Shown: positions 24,620 through 37,270, counted from the first letter of the stretch. The stretch is DNA of 60,000 nucleotides from Tubulanus polymorphus (GCF_964204645.1 NC_134032.1:3004916-3064915), one strand, 5' to 3'. Made by a program: numbers and translations. Notes: generated by a model not told the origin, from the letters alone.

Positions 24620-27080
24620 GTAGAGATTTAGGGGGATGAGGGTTATTGAGGCTTGGGTCACATAATTTTTCTGAGATCGGTAGATCACATTTTGCGGCCG
24701 TAAAAGCGTTCATTGTTTGTGTTTTCCCGATCTCCATTTACCTTACGTTGTACATGTATATATAAGTGTAACACGGATAATCCCAATGCCAGGTATTGAT
24801 GTGCAGTCGCGGCCATGGCCATGTTTCAGAAGGTACCGGTATAATACCACGGAATATAAATGTTCTAAACTCGAAAGGGGGACACCCTTTGAATTTCTGA
24901 TATTTTTCGAGCCTCAGGACTTTTAGTCCTCTAGTTGCTTTTTTTGTAGTATCCGGTGAGCGTGGTTCACGTGTGTTCAGGCACGGGGCCAAGTTTTTGG
25001 CGGTAGCCTGTTCCACGGCCAATTTGGCCCGTGCCCAATTGGCCTCTGTGTGATGACGGCTGATGTGATTTACAATTAACCGATAATCTGTAGTTCTAAT
25101 CCAACCACTTAGACTTCACTTAAACACTTGATCCAACACTATGGTTGCAGTAAGGTGCGTCCTCTAGTATCAAATACAGGTGACCTCTCATTACCCCTCA
25201 AGAGCCTTGTTACCTATTGAAATGTCTGATCCATTTCTTGTTACTTATTCGCTAGGTGGCGCTCTCCTCTATCTGATAAAACGGTTAGCCAAACATTAAA
25301 CATTGAACATTAAACATCAACAACGTTGACCACGACCGCGGTCAATCGAATACATGGACACAACAAATCGCCAGGTGATGGCGCAAGCCTATCATGACGT
25401 CCAAACACGATTGCGTAAGCATATCTACTGACCGCGAGCGGTTACTACACGTAACGAAGTTGCGTCTATTTTAATATCTAGCTATGGAAATAGGTTACTT
25501 TATAAAATATGCTACAGGTGTGAACCTCATAGATATATACATGTACATCTTCTTGCATTCATTGTGTAATAAGCGAAATTAACGTAAATTTCATCCTTAA
25601 TGTAAACAGTGCAACAATGTTATCAAGTTTTTAGCATTCTATCTAACTGGATCGTGAAGAAAGTTGATCACAATCAATTAAGAAATATTGTAAATAATAG
25701 TTAATCAGCAAGTCGTTGACAATTCAATGTTTTCAATGTATAAAGACATGAGAATTTTAAACATAACATAGTGGATATACGGTAACGAAGGGCTAAATTA
25801 AGACGCAAATAAAGTCAAAATACCAAAAGAGAATAAAGATTATAAGATAGATGAAAAAAGATATATACATTCATTTACGAAGAGGTGCGAAAACAGCAAA
25901 ATCGTTTCCAATCGAACATGAAATCATGGAATGATGTGGAAGAGCACTGATTCATTTCTTGAGGATTGACAAATTCGATGTTCACATTTCTGAATGTTTG
26001 GGGCTACAAGAACCAAGGCTAACCACGTTATCATTATTATAATAAGCTTTGTCTATTATCTATGAGTTATCTATACGTATTCATGTGCGCTCTCATTTCC
26101 GGCCATTTTCGGTTTAGGGATGAGAAAAATGTTCTTTTCTATGGAATTTGATAGATAGGCGGGCAGAAAGCATATGTTTATTTTATATCTTTCAATTTCA
26201 TGGGCTTGCAGATATTGATTTCTTGGTGAGGGGATTCGATAACTTTCGTTAGAAACTTTCTCTGTTGTTAAGGGCTCGGGAACAATCGATGGTTCATTGA
26301 TTAAAGAGGCGAATAACATATGAAGAAGTCAATTCGGTGACGAGAAAAACGACCGAGCAATACACACGTTCTTAAACCAAGTTATGTTATTAATAGACGC
26401 AGCTTACTGACGTATAAAAGCTACATACAGCTGACCGCTCTCGCGGTCGCATACGCAATCGTGTTTAGACGTCTGGGTTGGCTCGCGCCATCACCTGGCG
26501 ATTTGTTGTCAAGGTCGAGGTCGACTTTTTTTATCAGCAGAGTAGACATTTACGTAGTTACGTGAAATGTCTGGCATAGTGTATACCAGCGCCACCTGGC
26601 GAATAAGTAGCCAGCTTCACATTTTGAATCGGGAGCCGAACCAGTAGCCGGCTCCCAGTTCCCGGTTCCCGATTCGGCTCCCGATTCAAAACCTGAATCG
26701 GTAGCCGAAGCAGTAGCCGGCTCCCGGTTCCCCGTTCGGCTCCCGATTCAAAAGCATTTTGAATCGGGAACCGATCACAGGGGTCCAAATTTCATCGAAA
26801 TCGGATAAAAAATAATGATTTTCAAAAAATTTGAAATGTCTCTAAAATCTTTAATCTTGGCCCTATCTCTACAAAAAAAGATCGCTAGCATCAGATTTTC
26901 ATTCCCACTATGACTAGATTATTTAAAATTAGTTTAGAACTTGATATGAAAACTTTTATGAATTTGTCAAATTTAACTGTGTGTGACCTGCTTTTCTGTT
27001 GCGAGCCAACCTCGCTTAAACAAGATACTGTAAAAGTGGGACGGCCCATCTCAAGTGTTTGCCACCCGGTTAACTAGCAT
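24620..27080. other. Interior of the foldback element with nested arm fragments
   Basis: Contains a hairpin at about 24979-25040 (GGCACGGGGCCAA with TTGGCCCGTGCC), a direct arm fragment at 25240-25470 and an inverted arm fragment at 26060-26774. No coding gene supported. Confidence 0.5.
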
Positions 27081-29472
27081 CCATACTCCTCGGCCTTTAA
27101 AAGGAAAGAAATTTCCGAGGATTTCGCTTATTTCACAAAACCTTCAATGAATGAAAGAAGATATTATGAGTTGCTGAGTCAAAGTGCATGTCAACGCTCC
27201 GGGCAACGCTCGCGGTCAGCACACCTGGTTGCGCGATGTGTTTAGACGTCTCGATTGGCCTCGTCTCGACTGGTGGTCAAGGTTGCGGCTAGCACTTGAG
27301 AGCGGACACCATAGTTACGCAATCATAACATGTACCTGTCCGCAATAGAGTCGAATCGAATAAGTAGCCAGCTTCACATTTTGAATTGGGAGCCGGGAAC
27401 CGGGAGCCGGCTACCGGTTCCCGATGCGGCTCCCGATTGAAAATGATTTTCAAATATGTTGACAATATTTCAATACACATTTCAATAGCCAACTTCATAT
27501 CGCTGACAAAGGTAAACCAATTAACTAACCCGAATTAAGCATTTTCCATTAGAATTATCACCTAAACCGGGCCCAGGGCAGAAGAACTAGCAACATATAA
27601 CAACTCATGCAGTACATCTTTCTCGTATCAGACCGATGATGCTCACATTGCAGTATTCTCCACTATTACATTCCCCAGAATTGACGTCATCCGCGTCTCT
27701 GTAGGCAGACAAAATGAAATTAGGTCACCGACGTCTCTGTGGTCAACGAGCAACAGCTGACGCTCACATCGCGCAAATGTTTGTTTTCATCATCGCGCGC
27801 AGTGACGTCATGCGGAAAGTCCAAACTTAATGGTAGAAAAGTCTACCTAAACTTTATCGTATCGGCACGACATCTATTCATAAACACAGATCAGACCATC
27901 CTCTTTTAATCCATACCACTCAACGCGTAATCGAAGCCACACGAACGGAGATTACACGCTACAAAGTTAATACGCTATGGCTTAGCCGCTTATAGTATAG
28001 AATATAGTTGCATAGTAACTGTGTATATTGAAGTCACACGCGTGTTTTTAATTCAGACGTCTCTATTAGCCTGGTGGCCGAGGTCAGGTTGCACTCATTT
28101 CAGCAGACATAGTTACGTAATTATGTTTACCTGCTGTCCGCAATAGAGTCGAATCGAATAAGTAGCCAGCTTCACATTTTGAATCGGGAGCCGAACCAGT
28201 AGCCGGCTACCGGTTCCCGGTTCCCGGTTCGGCTCCCGATTCAAAATGGTTTTGAACCGGGAACCGGGAACCAGTAGCCGCTTCCCGGTTCCCGATTCGG
28301 CTCCCGATTCAAAATAATTTTGAATCGGGAGGAAATCGTCACACGCGTGGTGTTAATTCAGACGTCTCGATTAGCCTGGTGGCCGAGGTCAAGGTTGCAC
28401 TCATTTTAGCAGACATAGTTACGTAATTATGTTTACCTGCTGTCCGCAATTGAGTCGAATCGAATAAGCAGCCAGCTTCACATTTTGCAATTGAGACGTC
28501 TAAACAACCATCTTATCTCTGCCCCAATGTTAGTGGTCTCTTTGTTTTACCACGCAACCGTGGTAACTATTGGATTAGAATTTTTGTGTGCGCTCTCATT
28601 TCCAGCTATTTTCGGTTTAGGGATGAGAAAAATGTTCTTTTATGTTTTCTATGAATTTTATAGATAGGAAAATATTAAGTTTAATAGAATATTGAAGTGA
28701 TTGTTTTTTCATCTTTGACAATGGATTTACCCTGCATGAAGGGTGATTTATACGGCGGGCAGAAAGCGTCTGTTTATTTTATATCTTACAATTTCATTGG
28801 CTTGCAGATATTGTTTTCTTGGGGATTCGATAACTTTCGTTAGAAACTTTCTCTCTTGTTAACCCTTTCAGTGCTGACTAATCAATACCCTATAGCGCGG
28901 GAACAATCGATGGTTTATTGATTAAATGATTAAAGAGGCGAATAACATATGAAGAAGTCGATTCGGTGACGAGAAAAACGACTGAGCAATACACACGTTC
29001 TTAAACCCAGGAAGAAAGACACTCTAAATATTTGGATGGATATATGAAATCTGTGGGTACTGGAGTGTCTAATGGGTAGTGTAGTGTGATCTGTGTGCAT
29101 TTGTGGCCAGCACACAGATCACATTGTTCAATGGGGTTTGGTCCAGGACTCGCGAGATTTTCAACAACGCGGAAGTAACGTGTAATAAATGATGACTTGA
29201 ATTGCATGACTACCTACCACCCCTCATTATTGTTGGAAAACTAAACGTTCCGCACTGACTAAAAATTAGTAATAACATTTTAGAAATGGCCAGAATTTTA
29301 ACTTAGGTTCTATCTCATTTTTATTTTACAATTGCGATCGGTATAATTTTTTTTTAAACGGCCGTTAAGGCTTCATGTTTCGTCTGCAATTCACTGCAAA
29401 TAGTTACGCAACAGCATTTTGAATCGGGAGCCGAATAAGGGACCGGGAACCGGGAGCCAGCTTCACAGGGGT

Positions 29473-29481
29473 GAAAAAATA
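29473..29481 (+). repeat. Right 9-bp target-site duplication of the foldback element
   Basis: GAAAAAATA directly after the terminal ...CTTCACAGGGGT, identical to 19687-19695. Confidence 0.85.
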
Positions 29482-29489
29482 CGCACATG

Positions 29490-30611
29490 TGTCCCTACCT
29501 AAAGTATTCGCACACAAAGGCTAATTGAGCCATGTGATTACATTTTGCTCAGGCCTTGTCTGCTGACCTGACATTTATAGTCAAACCTCGATCCAAAACG
29601 TTCATGTGATCACGGCATGTATTCAAGAAAACAAGAAATCATTATGTATGCCTGTACATTTTGCTGTACGTAGGTTTGGTATACCGAATTCTCCAATCTC
29701 GACAACTGAGTGTACGGTACAGCTGAACGCATTATTCCAATGGGAATAGGGCCCATTGATTGGGCTTATTATTTCGTGCTTTAGAATATTGAAATAAGCC
29801 AATGTTCATTCAAATACCCAACATCAGTGAAAGTTTGAATACTGTATACATGTATATAGGTTTTCATGTTCTATGAATATTTTGCGGTTCATGGGTATAT
29901 GCTGATGTCAAACACCTGAAGATAAATGGTCAAGGGCAGTCAGTCAACACCAACTCTTTTCGACCGATGTTGCATCATGTACGGTCTGAATCGTTCAACT
30001 CAAGCAAAGCGATTAACACAATCGACATAACACTGGCTAACAGAACTGACTAACAGTTTATTAGCCCGTGGAAGAGGTTTGATATTTACGCACGTGTTGC
30101 AAGGTTTAAATTGTTCATCAGTATAGAATTAGTAATCCATAAAAGCCAAAATCAACATCGGCCCAATACCCAGACCAAAGCAATTCATAATCAATCGATT
30201 GAATCCACAATACAATATATGTATTTATTCAAATATTTCAATAAAAAGATTAATTCCTTGAAATCTGTTCTAAATCCTAATACGTTACTATATCAGTAAA
30301 TGTATTCAACACCTATTGAGTCAGCCGATTCTTAAGATGGTTTCTTAATAGAACAGATATATTTTAAGCGTGGTGATACAAAATAAATGCTTGGTCTAAT
30401 CAATTCATAATTATCGATTTTACGTCCACGTAAGTTCGGTTTCAAAACTGAATAACATTGGACGTTGACACAGTGGTTGTATATTAGGTTCGAATCTGTC
30501 AATACATTATATTTCATGTATCGGCATTTAAAATTTCAATAATTCCTATCAACCTGAACGACATGGTGCGGATTAGCAGAAAACCCGTTGTCGCTGCTTT
30601 GCAGCTATATT
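29490..30611 (-). mobile_element. Repeat family A, truncated copy
   Basis: Reverse complement starts AAATATAGCTGCAAAGCAGCG at 30611 and follows 5551-6990 with internal deletions. It sits head-to-tail directly against the end of the larger copy at 30613. Its inner end lies within about 15 bp of the foldback element. Confidence 0.7.
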
Positions 30612-31611
30612 TATTAGGGTTTTCTGTTTCTTCACAGAAAACCCTATTGAAATTCGAGTGATTATTATTTTTTTCCCTTTTCCACACAGTTTTTGTTAAA
30701 AGTGTAAAGGCTTCCTTACCTTACCGCTGTCGCCGATACAATCCGTATGATATCATTCAGCTCACTTCAATCTCCAGATACTGCATGGGAATTTTGATAA
30801 ATCCACGTTATAAAGGCACTGTCGAGCCGTAAACATCGGAAATTTGGCTCCGTTCAATTAGTAGCCATGTTGTGTTTTCTTTCCGAAATTTCTCTCTTCT
30901 TTATGAGGAAGAGCTATCGAATTATTCCCTCTCTTCTCCACAATCAATTTCAAAGTCAATTTTATGAATTTATTGCTCAGCGGGTCCGAGTCCAAGAGTT
31001 TACGAGTCCGGCGTTCGCGTGTCTGACAGGTTTACGGGCATTTGTTGGTTATATCTTTAATATTTTTGATTTCTTGTTATTCCGGTTATTTCATTTAAGT
31101 ATATTGCTGATCAGTTCATGTAACCAAAACCGTCAATAAACAGATTTTGAATTGATCAAGTTTAAATCAAGGTCGTTGAGTCGCGGAGGGCTATTAGAAT
31201 TACGTTCGTCTCAGAGAGAAAACAAACGACAGAAAAGTATCAGGTGATTATCGATAGCCTACTACGGTACACACAGTTGACAAACAGTGTTAGGCCTGTG
31301 CCGGTTGGTGCGTACTGGGAATAAATATACTGGTTGGTCAGTTGGTTCGGTTGTGAAGTGTGGAAGCTAAGAAAGCCTACCGGTATTTATTTGTCTATAT
31401 AGGCCTATTATATAGTACCCAATAGCATTTTAAGTACGTAGTTGTTACCTGTACGTGACTGTACGGTGATCTCCACAGGTTAACCATACGTGAGTTCCCT
31501 ACTAACGCCGTACGTGAGTTCCTATAATCTGCAAACACGCGTGCGTAAAAGAATAGAGTTTGGGTTAGGTGAGGCTAGGCTATTTGTAAATCAAATTGCA
31601 TTTAACCTGCA

Positions 31612-31690
31612 GTTACGTTCTGTGGCACAGTGGGTAAATCACTGGACTACTACTAGATTTTTTTTCGTTTGGTTTCGAATCCCAATATTG
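31612..31690 (+). mobile_element. tRNA-like block within repeat family A
   Basis: A-box-like TGGCACAGTGGGTAAATC and B-box-like GGTTTCGAATCCC with a T-run between them. The counterpart lies at 7270-7340 on the minus strand. The anticodon arm is disrupted, so it is not a functional tRNA. Confidence 0.5.
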
Positions 31691-31964
31691 TATGTCTGAG
31701 CGTCAACGTACTCACATATGGCTAACCTGTAGTAATCGCCGTACAGTCACGTACAGGTAACAACAGCGTTTTAAGTATTAAGTGAGTACGACAAGCCTAC
31801 CATGCCTATGTGCTACAAACACAACTTTTTCCCCTCTCGTCGGCCCTACAGTGATGTTACTAATAACTGGTTCCATTATAACATGGATAGGATTTGGTCA
31901 GGACAAGCCTAAAGTCTAATTCATTCTATGTACTTATTCACTCGATAGGCCTATTTTTAGCCCA

Positions 31965-33068
31965 CTTGGGACTTTAGTCCCAGCGTGCTATTGTGTTCAC
32001 TTTTCGTCCGTCGTCCATCCGTCCGTAGACGGAATCCAGTCATTTTGGGAAGTTTTGAAGACGCCTCAATGTAATGTCTTGATATTTGGGTTACACATGT
32101 ATCTACTCTAGACACATCTTCAGCCCAAAAACTGGCCATGTCAGAATCAAGATGGCCGATTGGCAGCCATTGTTGTTTGACAAAATCAACACTTTTTACA
32201 CATTTTTGAACTTTTTGAGGGAAATTTGAAGACGCTTTGATCAGTTACCTTGATCTTTTGGATGTATGTGAATCCCCCCAGAGCCCATTGCCCATAACAA
32301 AAATTGGGTCGATCGGACTCAAGATGACCGACCGTCCTATGACCTTTTAAGTGGCCAAAAATGTCAATTTTAGCCCGAATTCTGAGTGCTGTTGCTCCCT
32401 ACTGGTTCGCCATTTCTCATTGAAATTTGCGATGGGTATTCTTTATAAAGGGATGATTTATACCTGAGATATGTATTTTTGATCAGCCAATTATGACGCA
32501 ATTGGCGGCCATCTTGGTGTCATAAGCACTCATTCGTAGGTGGGAAAAGTTTTTCCACATTATATTGTTGATATTTAAGCATATTTTCTTACCACAATCA
32601 ATTGAAAAGTTGTAGCTGATGACATGGTTTATGATTGTGGTGAGTTTGAAGGTCATTGGTTTTTTTGTATATGGCCAGCAGGGGGCGTTTAATACAATAT
32701 CTTGGTATTTCTATATTATATTCGTATCAATGCATATTTTGTAACCACAATCAATTGCAAAGTTGTAGCTCATGACATCATCTATGATTGTGACAAGTTT
32801 GAAGGCCAATAGTTATTCTATATGGTCACCAGGGGGCGTTGAATAGTAGAATAACTTAGTATTTCCTTATTATATTGGTATCTAGGCATATTTTGTTACC
32901 ATGATCAATTACAAAGTTATAGTTCGTGACATGTTTTATGATTGGGGTGAGTTTCAAGGTCAGTGGGTTTTGAATATGGTCACCAGGGGGTGTGAATATT
33001 GAAATTGTTAGATTGTTGAGCATTCGGAACCACTTCCCAAGTGGGCATGGTGTCCCTGGACCCCTAGT
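31965..33068 (+). mobile_element. 1.1-kb element inserted into repeat family A
   Basis: Absent from the equivalent point of the copy at 5551-8382 (junction near 7000), which fixes its limits. It starts GCCCACTTGGGACTTTAGTC, and near its end has CCCAAGTGGGCATGG, an inverted echo of the start, then finishes CCCCTAGTT. The 3' CTAGT agrees with the Helitron-type CTRRT end, but the hairpin is weak. The interior contains GTCCGTCGTCCATCCGTCCG and a 3-copy repeat at 32560-33000. Confidence 0.7.
32560..33000 (+). repeat. Three diverged tandem repeats of about 150 bp
   Basis: Each copy contains CATATTTT...ACC, ATCAATT.CAAAGTT.TAG, GACA, ATGATTG...TTT.AAGG and finishes ATGG(C/T)CA.CAGGGGG. Internal to the 1.1-kb insertion. 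Confidence 0.75.
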
Positions 33069-34820
33069 TAAACAATACAGTGAAGTATTCACACGCATAA
33101 AGGCCAATTGATTTGAGCCATGTGATTAAATTTGACCAGGCCTTCTCTGACCTGACATTAATAGTCAAACCTAGATCCAAAACGTTCATATGGTCACGGC
33201 TTGTATACCAGAAATCATTGTAGGTCTATACATTTTGCTGTTCGTAGGTTTGGTATACCGATTTCTCCATTCTTGACTGATAAGTGTACGGTACAGCTGT
33301 ACGTATTATACAATTGTTCCAATGGGAATAGGGCCTATTGATTGGGCTTATTATTTCCTGCTTTAGAATACTGAAATAAGCCTAAGGTTCATTCAAATAT
33401 CCAACATCGGTGAAATTTTGATTACTGTGTACATGTACTGTAGTTTTTCATGTTGTATGAATATTTTGAAGTTCAAATGAGTATGATGCTGATTGCAATG
33501 TCAAACGCATGAAGTTAGATGGACAGTCAACACCAAGATATCTCTCTTCGACCGATGTTGCACCATAGAAGATCTGATTCTTTCAACTCAAGCAAAGTTC
33601 ATGATTCAACACGATCGACATAACACTGGAATAGGTTTGCAGTAACTAAACGGTACATTTCATTTAGTCCTATGTACTTTTTTTAGCCAATTTGAATTTT
33701 GAACTCTGGAACTGTTAACAAAAGACAAGTTAAAAAAGACACAAGTTATGCCTGATTCTCATGATCAAATTTAATTCAAAATAAAATTTATTTTATTACA
33801 TCATATTTACAAAGCATATCATTGGTTCATACAGTAATAAAAATTAGGAAAGAACAAATATCACTACAGAATTTTAAAAAAAGGCAATGAATTTCTATAA
33901 CTAAATGAACATTATTTTTCTAATAACTCAGATCAAGAGTGACTCTCCCGTTTATTAGGAAACACACGCATCTAGTGGAATAGGTTTGATTTACACACAT
34001 GTTGCAGGTATCAATTGTTTATCACTATAGAATTTGTAATCTATAAAAGCCAAAATCAACATCAGTCGAAAACCCAGACCAAATCAATTCATAATTTATT
34101 GATTGAATCTACACTACAATATATGTACATGTATTTATTCAAATATTTCAATAAAAACATTAACTTCTTCAATCTATTCTAAATCATAATACGTTCTTAT
34201 CTGTAAATTCACTCAATCTATCGACTCAGCAGGTGCTTAAGATGAGTTCTTAATAGGACAGATCCATTTTTAAGCATGGTGATAATACAGTATCATGATG
34301 TTTGAATGCCAAAATAAATGCCTGGTCAAATATATTAATATTTGTGATTGTACGTCCACGTATGATCGGTTTCAAAGCTGAATCATATTTGACGTTTACA
34401 CAGTGGTAGCATATTAGGTTCGAATCTGTCAATGCATTTAGTTCTATGTATCGATATTTCAATTTACTACAATTCCCATCTTTCTGAATGGCTTTGCGGA
34501 AAACCCGTCATCGCTGCTTGGCAGCTATATTTATTGTTATTTTTTCTGGGGACATTTTTTCTCGGGTCATTTCTTCCGTATACCAGACCAGACACTTTGA
34601 CTCTGGAAAACCGACTGGACGGACTATAGGCAGGCAATATACGATATCAAAGTGGAGGTTGGTTATGGAATGAGAGAGGAACGCGCGTGTATCATAAGAA
34701 ATAAGGTCATATAGGGGCCGTTGGTCGGTACAGTAATTATTAGCTTGACGATGAATTCATGAAACTGTTTTAAAGCGTTATATTATATTCGCTGAATAAA
34801 TCAAAACTTGAAATCGATGG

Positions 34821-35771
34821 TTATTTTAATGAATTTCTACAGCGGATTTTCATACAGAAATATTCACGAATTTCTTGTCCCAGTAAAAGGTATATGTAGA
34901 AATTGATGACATAATTACATGATTCGAACTGGGAGGAAATATCTATGAGGAAGTCTGTATGTTCCGGTGAGATTGGTAAAAGTACGACCAGCGAGTTTGG
35001 CAGTGTAAAAATTGCAAATGCGAGTGAAACTGTTAGAAGCATTATTGTTGTACGTTTTGATTTTGTAGTTTTCTGATCGGACGAAACCATTTTTGAACCC
35101 CTGAATAACTGAATTATTATGACAGAATTTGATATTATTATGAACGTTAACGGTACAAGAAAAACGTATATTACACATATCATAAAAAGTAAGGTGTGGT
35201 CCCAAGACTTGTAGTAACATCCGAAAGGATAAACAAATTTCATTGTTGCTACTGGATGAACACCAATTACGAATGCATTTATTGTGGACATAAAAGCAAT
35301 GACGCATCGGGCGAATCTAGGTGTACATATCAAACGAGATGTGAACGGGAAGAGAACAACTGCCGCACGTTCTAGAGATATCGCTACTATTAACCAGGCA
35401 CTATTGGCGCCCATCGAATTTATTAAGAATTCGTATATTTGACAACTGATCAGTGAATCTACCAAGATTATTTGACCAGTATTTAGACTAAAGAGAACAA
35501 ACTGTAAAATAGGCATCAGCGTAAAACCGACACAGAACACTAAATCACTGATAGACAAAGCGATCAGGTAGTTAGCGTAAGATAAACTGCGGAATCTGCG
35601 ACTTATCATTATCAGGAATGTAGCCGAATTTCCAAACGCTCCTAACAAGAACATGACAAGCAGTATGACCAATGAAACTGTACGGTAGGTGCCAGACTTG
35701 TTCACCAATGCCATTAGAACGATGTAACCGCTGTAAGGTCGTCCAACTAAGTGCATCTCGGTATAATTCAT
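34821..35771 (-). CDS. Intact rhodopsin-class GPCR, 316 aa, single exon
   Basis: Seven hydrophobic spans at roughly residues 31-56, 64-88, 104-134, 151-172, 195-220, 246-269 and 282-300. Landmarks: G-N at 47-48 in TM1; Asp76 in TM2; Cys110 before TM3 with Cys185 in extracellular loop 2 as likely disulfide partner; L-E-R at 133-135 where DRY is usual; F-T-L-P at 255-258 in place of CWxP; N-F-Y-I-Y at 290-294 in place of NPxxY. N-glycosylation sites at Asn2 and Asn24. The departures from canonical motifs fit lineage-expanded peptide or chemosensory receptors of marine invertebrates; the ligand cannot be inferred. Its closest visible relative is the pseudogene at 691-1652, in inverse orientation. 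The start is the only one giving a full TM1 with an extracellular tail. Confidence 0.9.
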   Translation of the reverse strand: MNYTEMHLVGRPYSGYIVLMALVNKSGTYRTVSLVILLVMFLLGAFGNSATFLIMISRRFRSLSYANYLIALSISDLVFCVGFTLMPILQFVLFSLNTGQIILVDSLISCQIYEFLINSMGANSAWLIVAISLERAAVVLFPFTSRLICTPRFARCVIAFMSTINAFVIGVHPVATMKFVYPFGCYYKSWDHTLLFMICVIYVFLVPLTFIIISNSVIIIQLFRGSKMVSSDQKTTKSKRTTIMLLTVSLAFAIFTLPNSLVVLLPISPEHTDFLIDISSQFESCNYVINFYIYLLLGQEIREYFCMKIRCRNSLK

Positions 35772-36640
35772 CTCGAATCAACAAGTAGCACGTTAGGAGT
35801 AACAAATCTATTAGAAACTTCTAAGTGTTATATCCTATTGTAATTTCTTTTTTGCCATCAAATTCTAGCAAATCACATTAGCATCCAAATCTTAACCCTC
35901 ATATTTCCATGTAATATTAATGGATGATCGTCTCCACTGCATGGAATGGCTGCATTCTCTGATGAATCGATAAATTAATTTCACGAGAAAGAGATCCGTG
36001 TGGTTACAAAATGTCTAATTTACAAGTTAGTCTTACTGGTGATAGCTATTCACCATTCATTAGAGATACTGTCAAACTATTCGCCATATAGGATTGATGG
36101 TATCATACTGTTTGCACGCACTCTCGCATATTTGTTTAATTAATTTGATACGAATACAGTCTTATTCATGATAGCTATCTACCGTTAGAGAAATAAAGTT
36201 ACTTTATGGTTGACACAATTTGGCCCGAATAAAATATCAGAAATCTGGCGAAATATACTCACATCTATCATCCACTTATGGTTGGTACGGTCGGAATAGC
36301 TGAAATTGAGAAACAAAGCTAAGGCTTATCATTTTCCAAAGAAAAAAAAAACATGAAAAATAAATGTTAATTTTGAAAAATTTTAGGGGGTTCGTCCGCT
36401 ACCCCGAACCCTCACTCGTCGAGGTCCTGCCTTTTTGTAACCATGCCATCACATGAATATTGGCTCTATAAGATGCTATAACCATTGACTTACATTGCAT
36501 AGGTTTCCGTTTTATAATGAATGAATTGCCATCGGTCGTTAACATGATCGTAGCTTCGGACATTTAGATTGAATAAATGATCTGGCAAATAATGTCTGGC
36601 TGTAACCAATCCCCTGTGTAATATACCATCTCACTTTTAC
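35772..36640. other. Region upstream of the GPCR, no gene seen
   Basis: AT-rich, with short diverged direct repeats such as GATAGCTATTCACC near 36041 and 36169. No promoter element could be named. Confidence 0.35.
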
Positions 36641-36649
36641 AATATTCTG

Positions 36650-37270
36650 AAACTATCTACCCTGCGAAAATCGTTCATCACATTTGGCAAGTCTCTACTC
36701 GGGGTAAAGAAACGCTCTGTTAATGCAGCTGTTCGCGGTGATCTGGGACAGTTCCCTCTACTTATAACCTTCTTGCCACTACGGTCAAATACTGGCTGCG
36801 CATCTCTAAAATAGACATTTCGACAATGGTATATAAAGCATATCATGAAAACCTAATGTCTTTACACTCTACCCAGAACTGGTGCACAAGTCTCCACTCA
36901 CTTCTAGAATGCCTCGACCTCTCAGGTGTTTGGTTCAATCGGGTTAAACCATCCCAACAAATAATTAATCTTCTGCAATCTAAAATGAAAGCCCTTTATT
37001 CATCCATATGGCTCAAAGAAATGAACGACATAAACAATAAACCCAAAACACCAATCCTACAAACTATTTAAATCACGCTTTAATAAAGAAAATTATGTTC
37101 TTGCCAACAACTTCACAAATCGCCGCAAATTCTCCGAATAACGCCTTGGGTCCCGCCATCTTCCTTTTGAAACTGGACGATATCACAGTGTCCGAATATG
37201 TGAACTGGATTATATTTCACTGCATGAGATACGTAACGGCGAGGGGTCTGAAACAGTAATACTTTAAATA
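36650..37270 (+). pseudogene. LINE ORF2 C-terminal fragment
   Basis: Three successive frames give the ordered C-terminal features of an invertebrate non-LTR reverse transcriptase protein. First comes G-V-K-K-R-S-V-N-A-A-V-R-G-D-L-G-Q-F-P-L-L; then a Y-K-A-Y...N-W...S-L-L block (36826-37071); then F-K...L-P-F-E-T-G-R-Y followed by a Cys-containing segment. Two or more frameshifts and stops separate them. The catalytic RT core is missing upstream, so the element is 5'-truncated. Confidence 0.65.

Larger units (their letters stand above)
19696..29472. mobile_element. 9.8-kb foldback / MULE-like element with kilobase inverted arms
   Basis: Ends are exact inverted repeats, ACCCCTGTGAAGCTGGC... 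on the left and its complement on the right, identical over about 30 bp and similar for some 60. They are bracketed by a perfect 9-bp duplication GAAAAAATA. The arms (about 19696-22140 and 27080-29472) mirror each other over some 2.4 kb and contain tandem GAATCGGGAGCCG/CGGCTCCCGATTC palindromes. The middle (22140-27080) holds a further inverted arm fragment (26060-26774) ending in its own CACAGGGGT and a direct fragment at 25240-25470. No transposase is visible. Nine-base duplications with long structured inverted repeats are known for foldback elements and Mutator-like elements. Which of the two applies is open. Confidence 0.85.
30613..34534 (-). mobile_element. Repeat family A, large copy carrying a 1.1-kb insertion
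   Basis: Reverse complement of 5551-8382, from the AGCTGC...GCAGCG start near 34534 to the AGGGTTTTCTG hairpin at 30613. It is split by the insertion at 31965-33068. It contains the same tRNA-like block (31612-31690, plus) with an A-box-like TGGCACAGTGGGTAAA and a B-box-like GGTTTCGAATCCC. No transposase ORF seen. Confidence 0.75.

Noticed and set aside
24738-25022. 94-codon minus-strand frame
   Set aside because: No domain, no splice support, and it overlaps a hairpin and repeats inside the foldback element.
20401-28667. Matching 60-61 codon frames at 20401-20586 (-) and 28485-28667 (+)
   Set aside because: They are the same arm sequence of the foldback element in mirror copies; the identity reflects duplication, not protein conservation.
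34915-35805. Other minus-strand frames of 77-130 codons
   Set aside because: Alternate frames of the intact GPCR.
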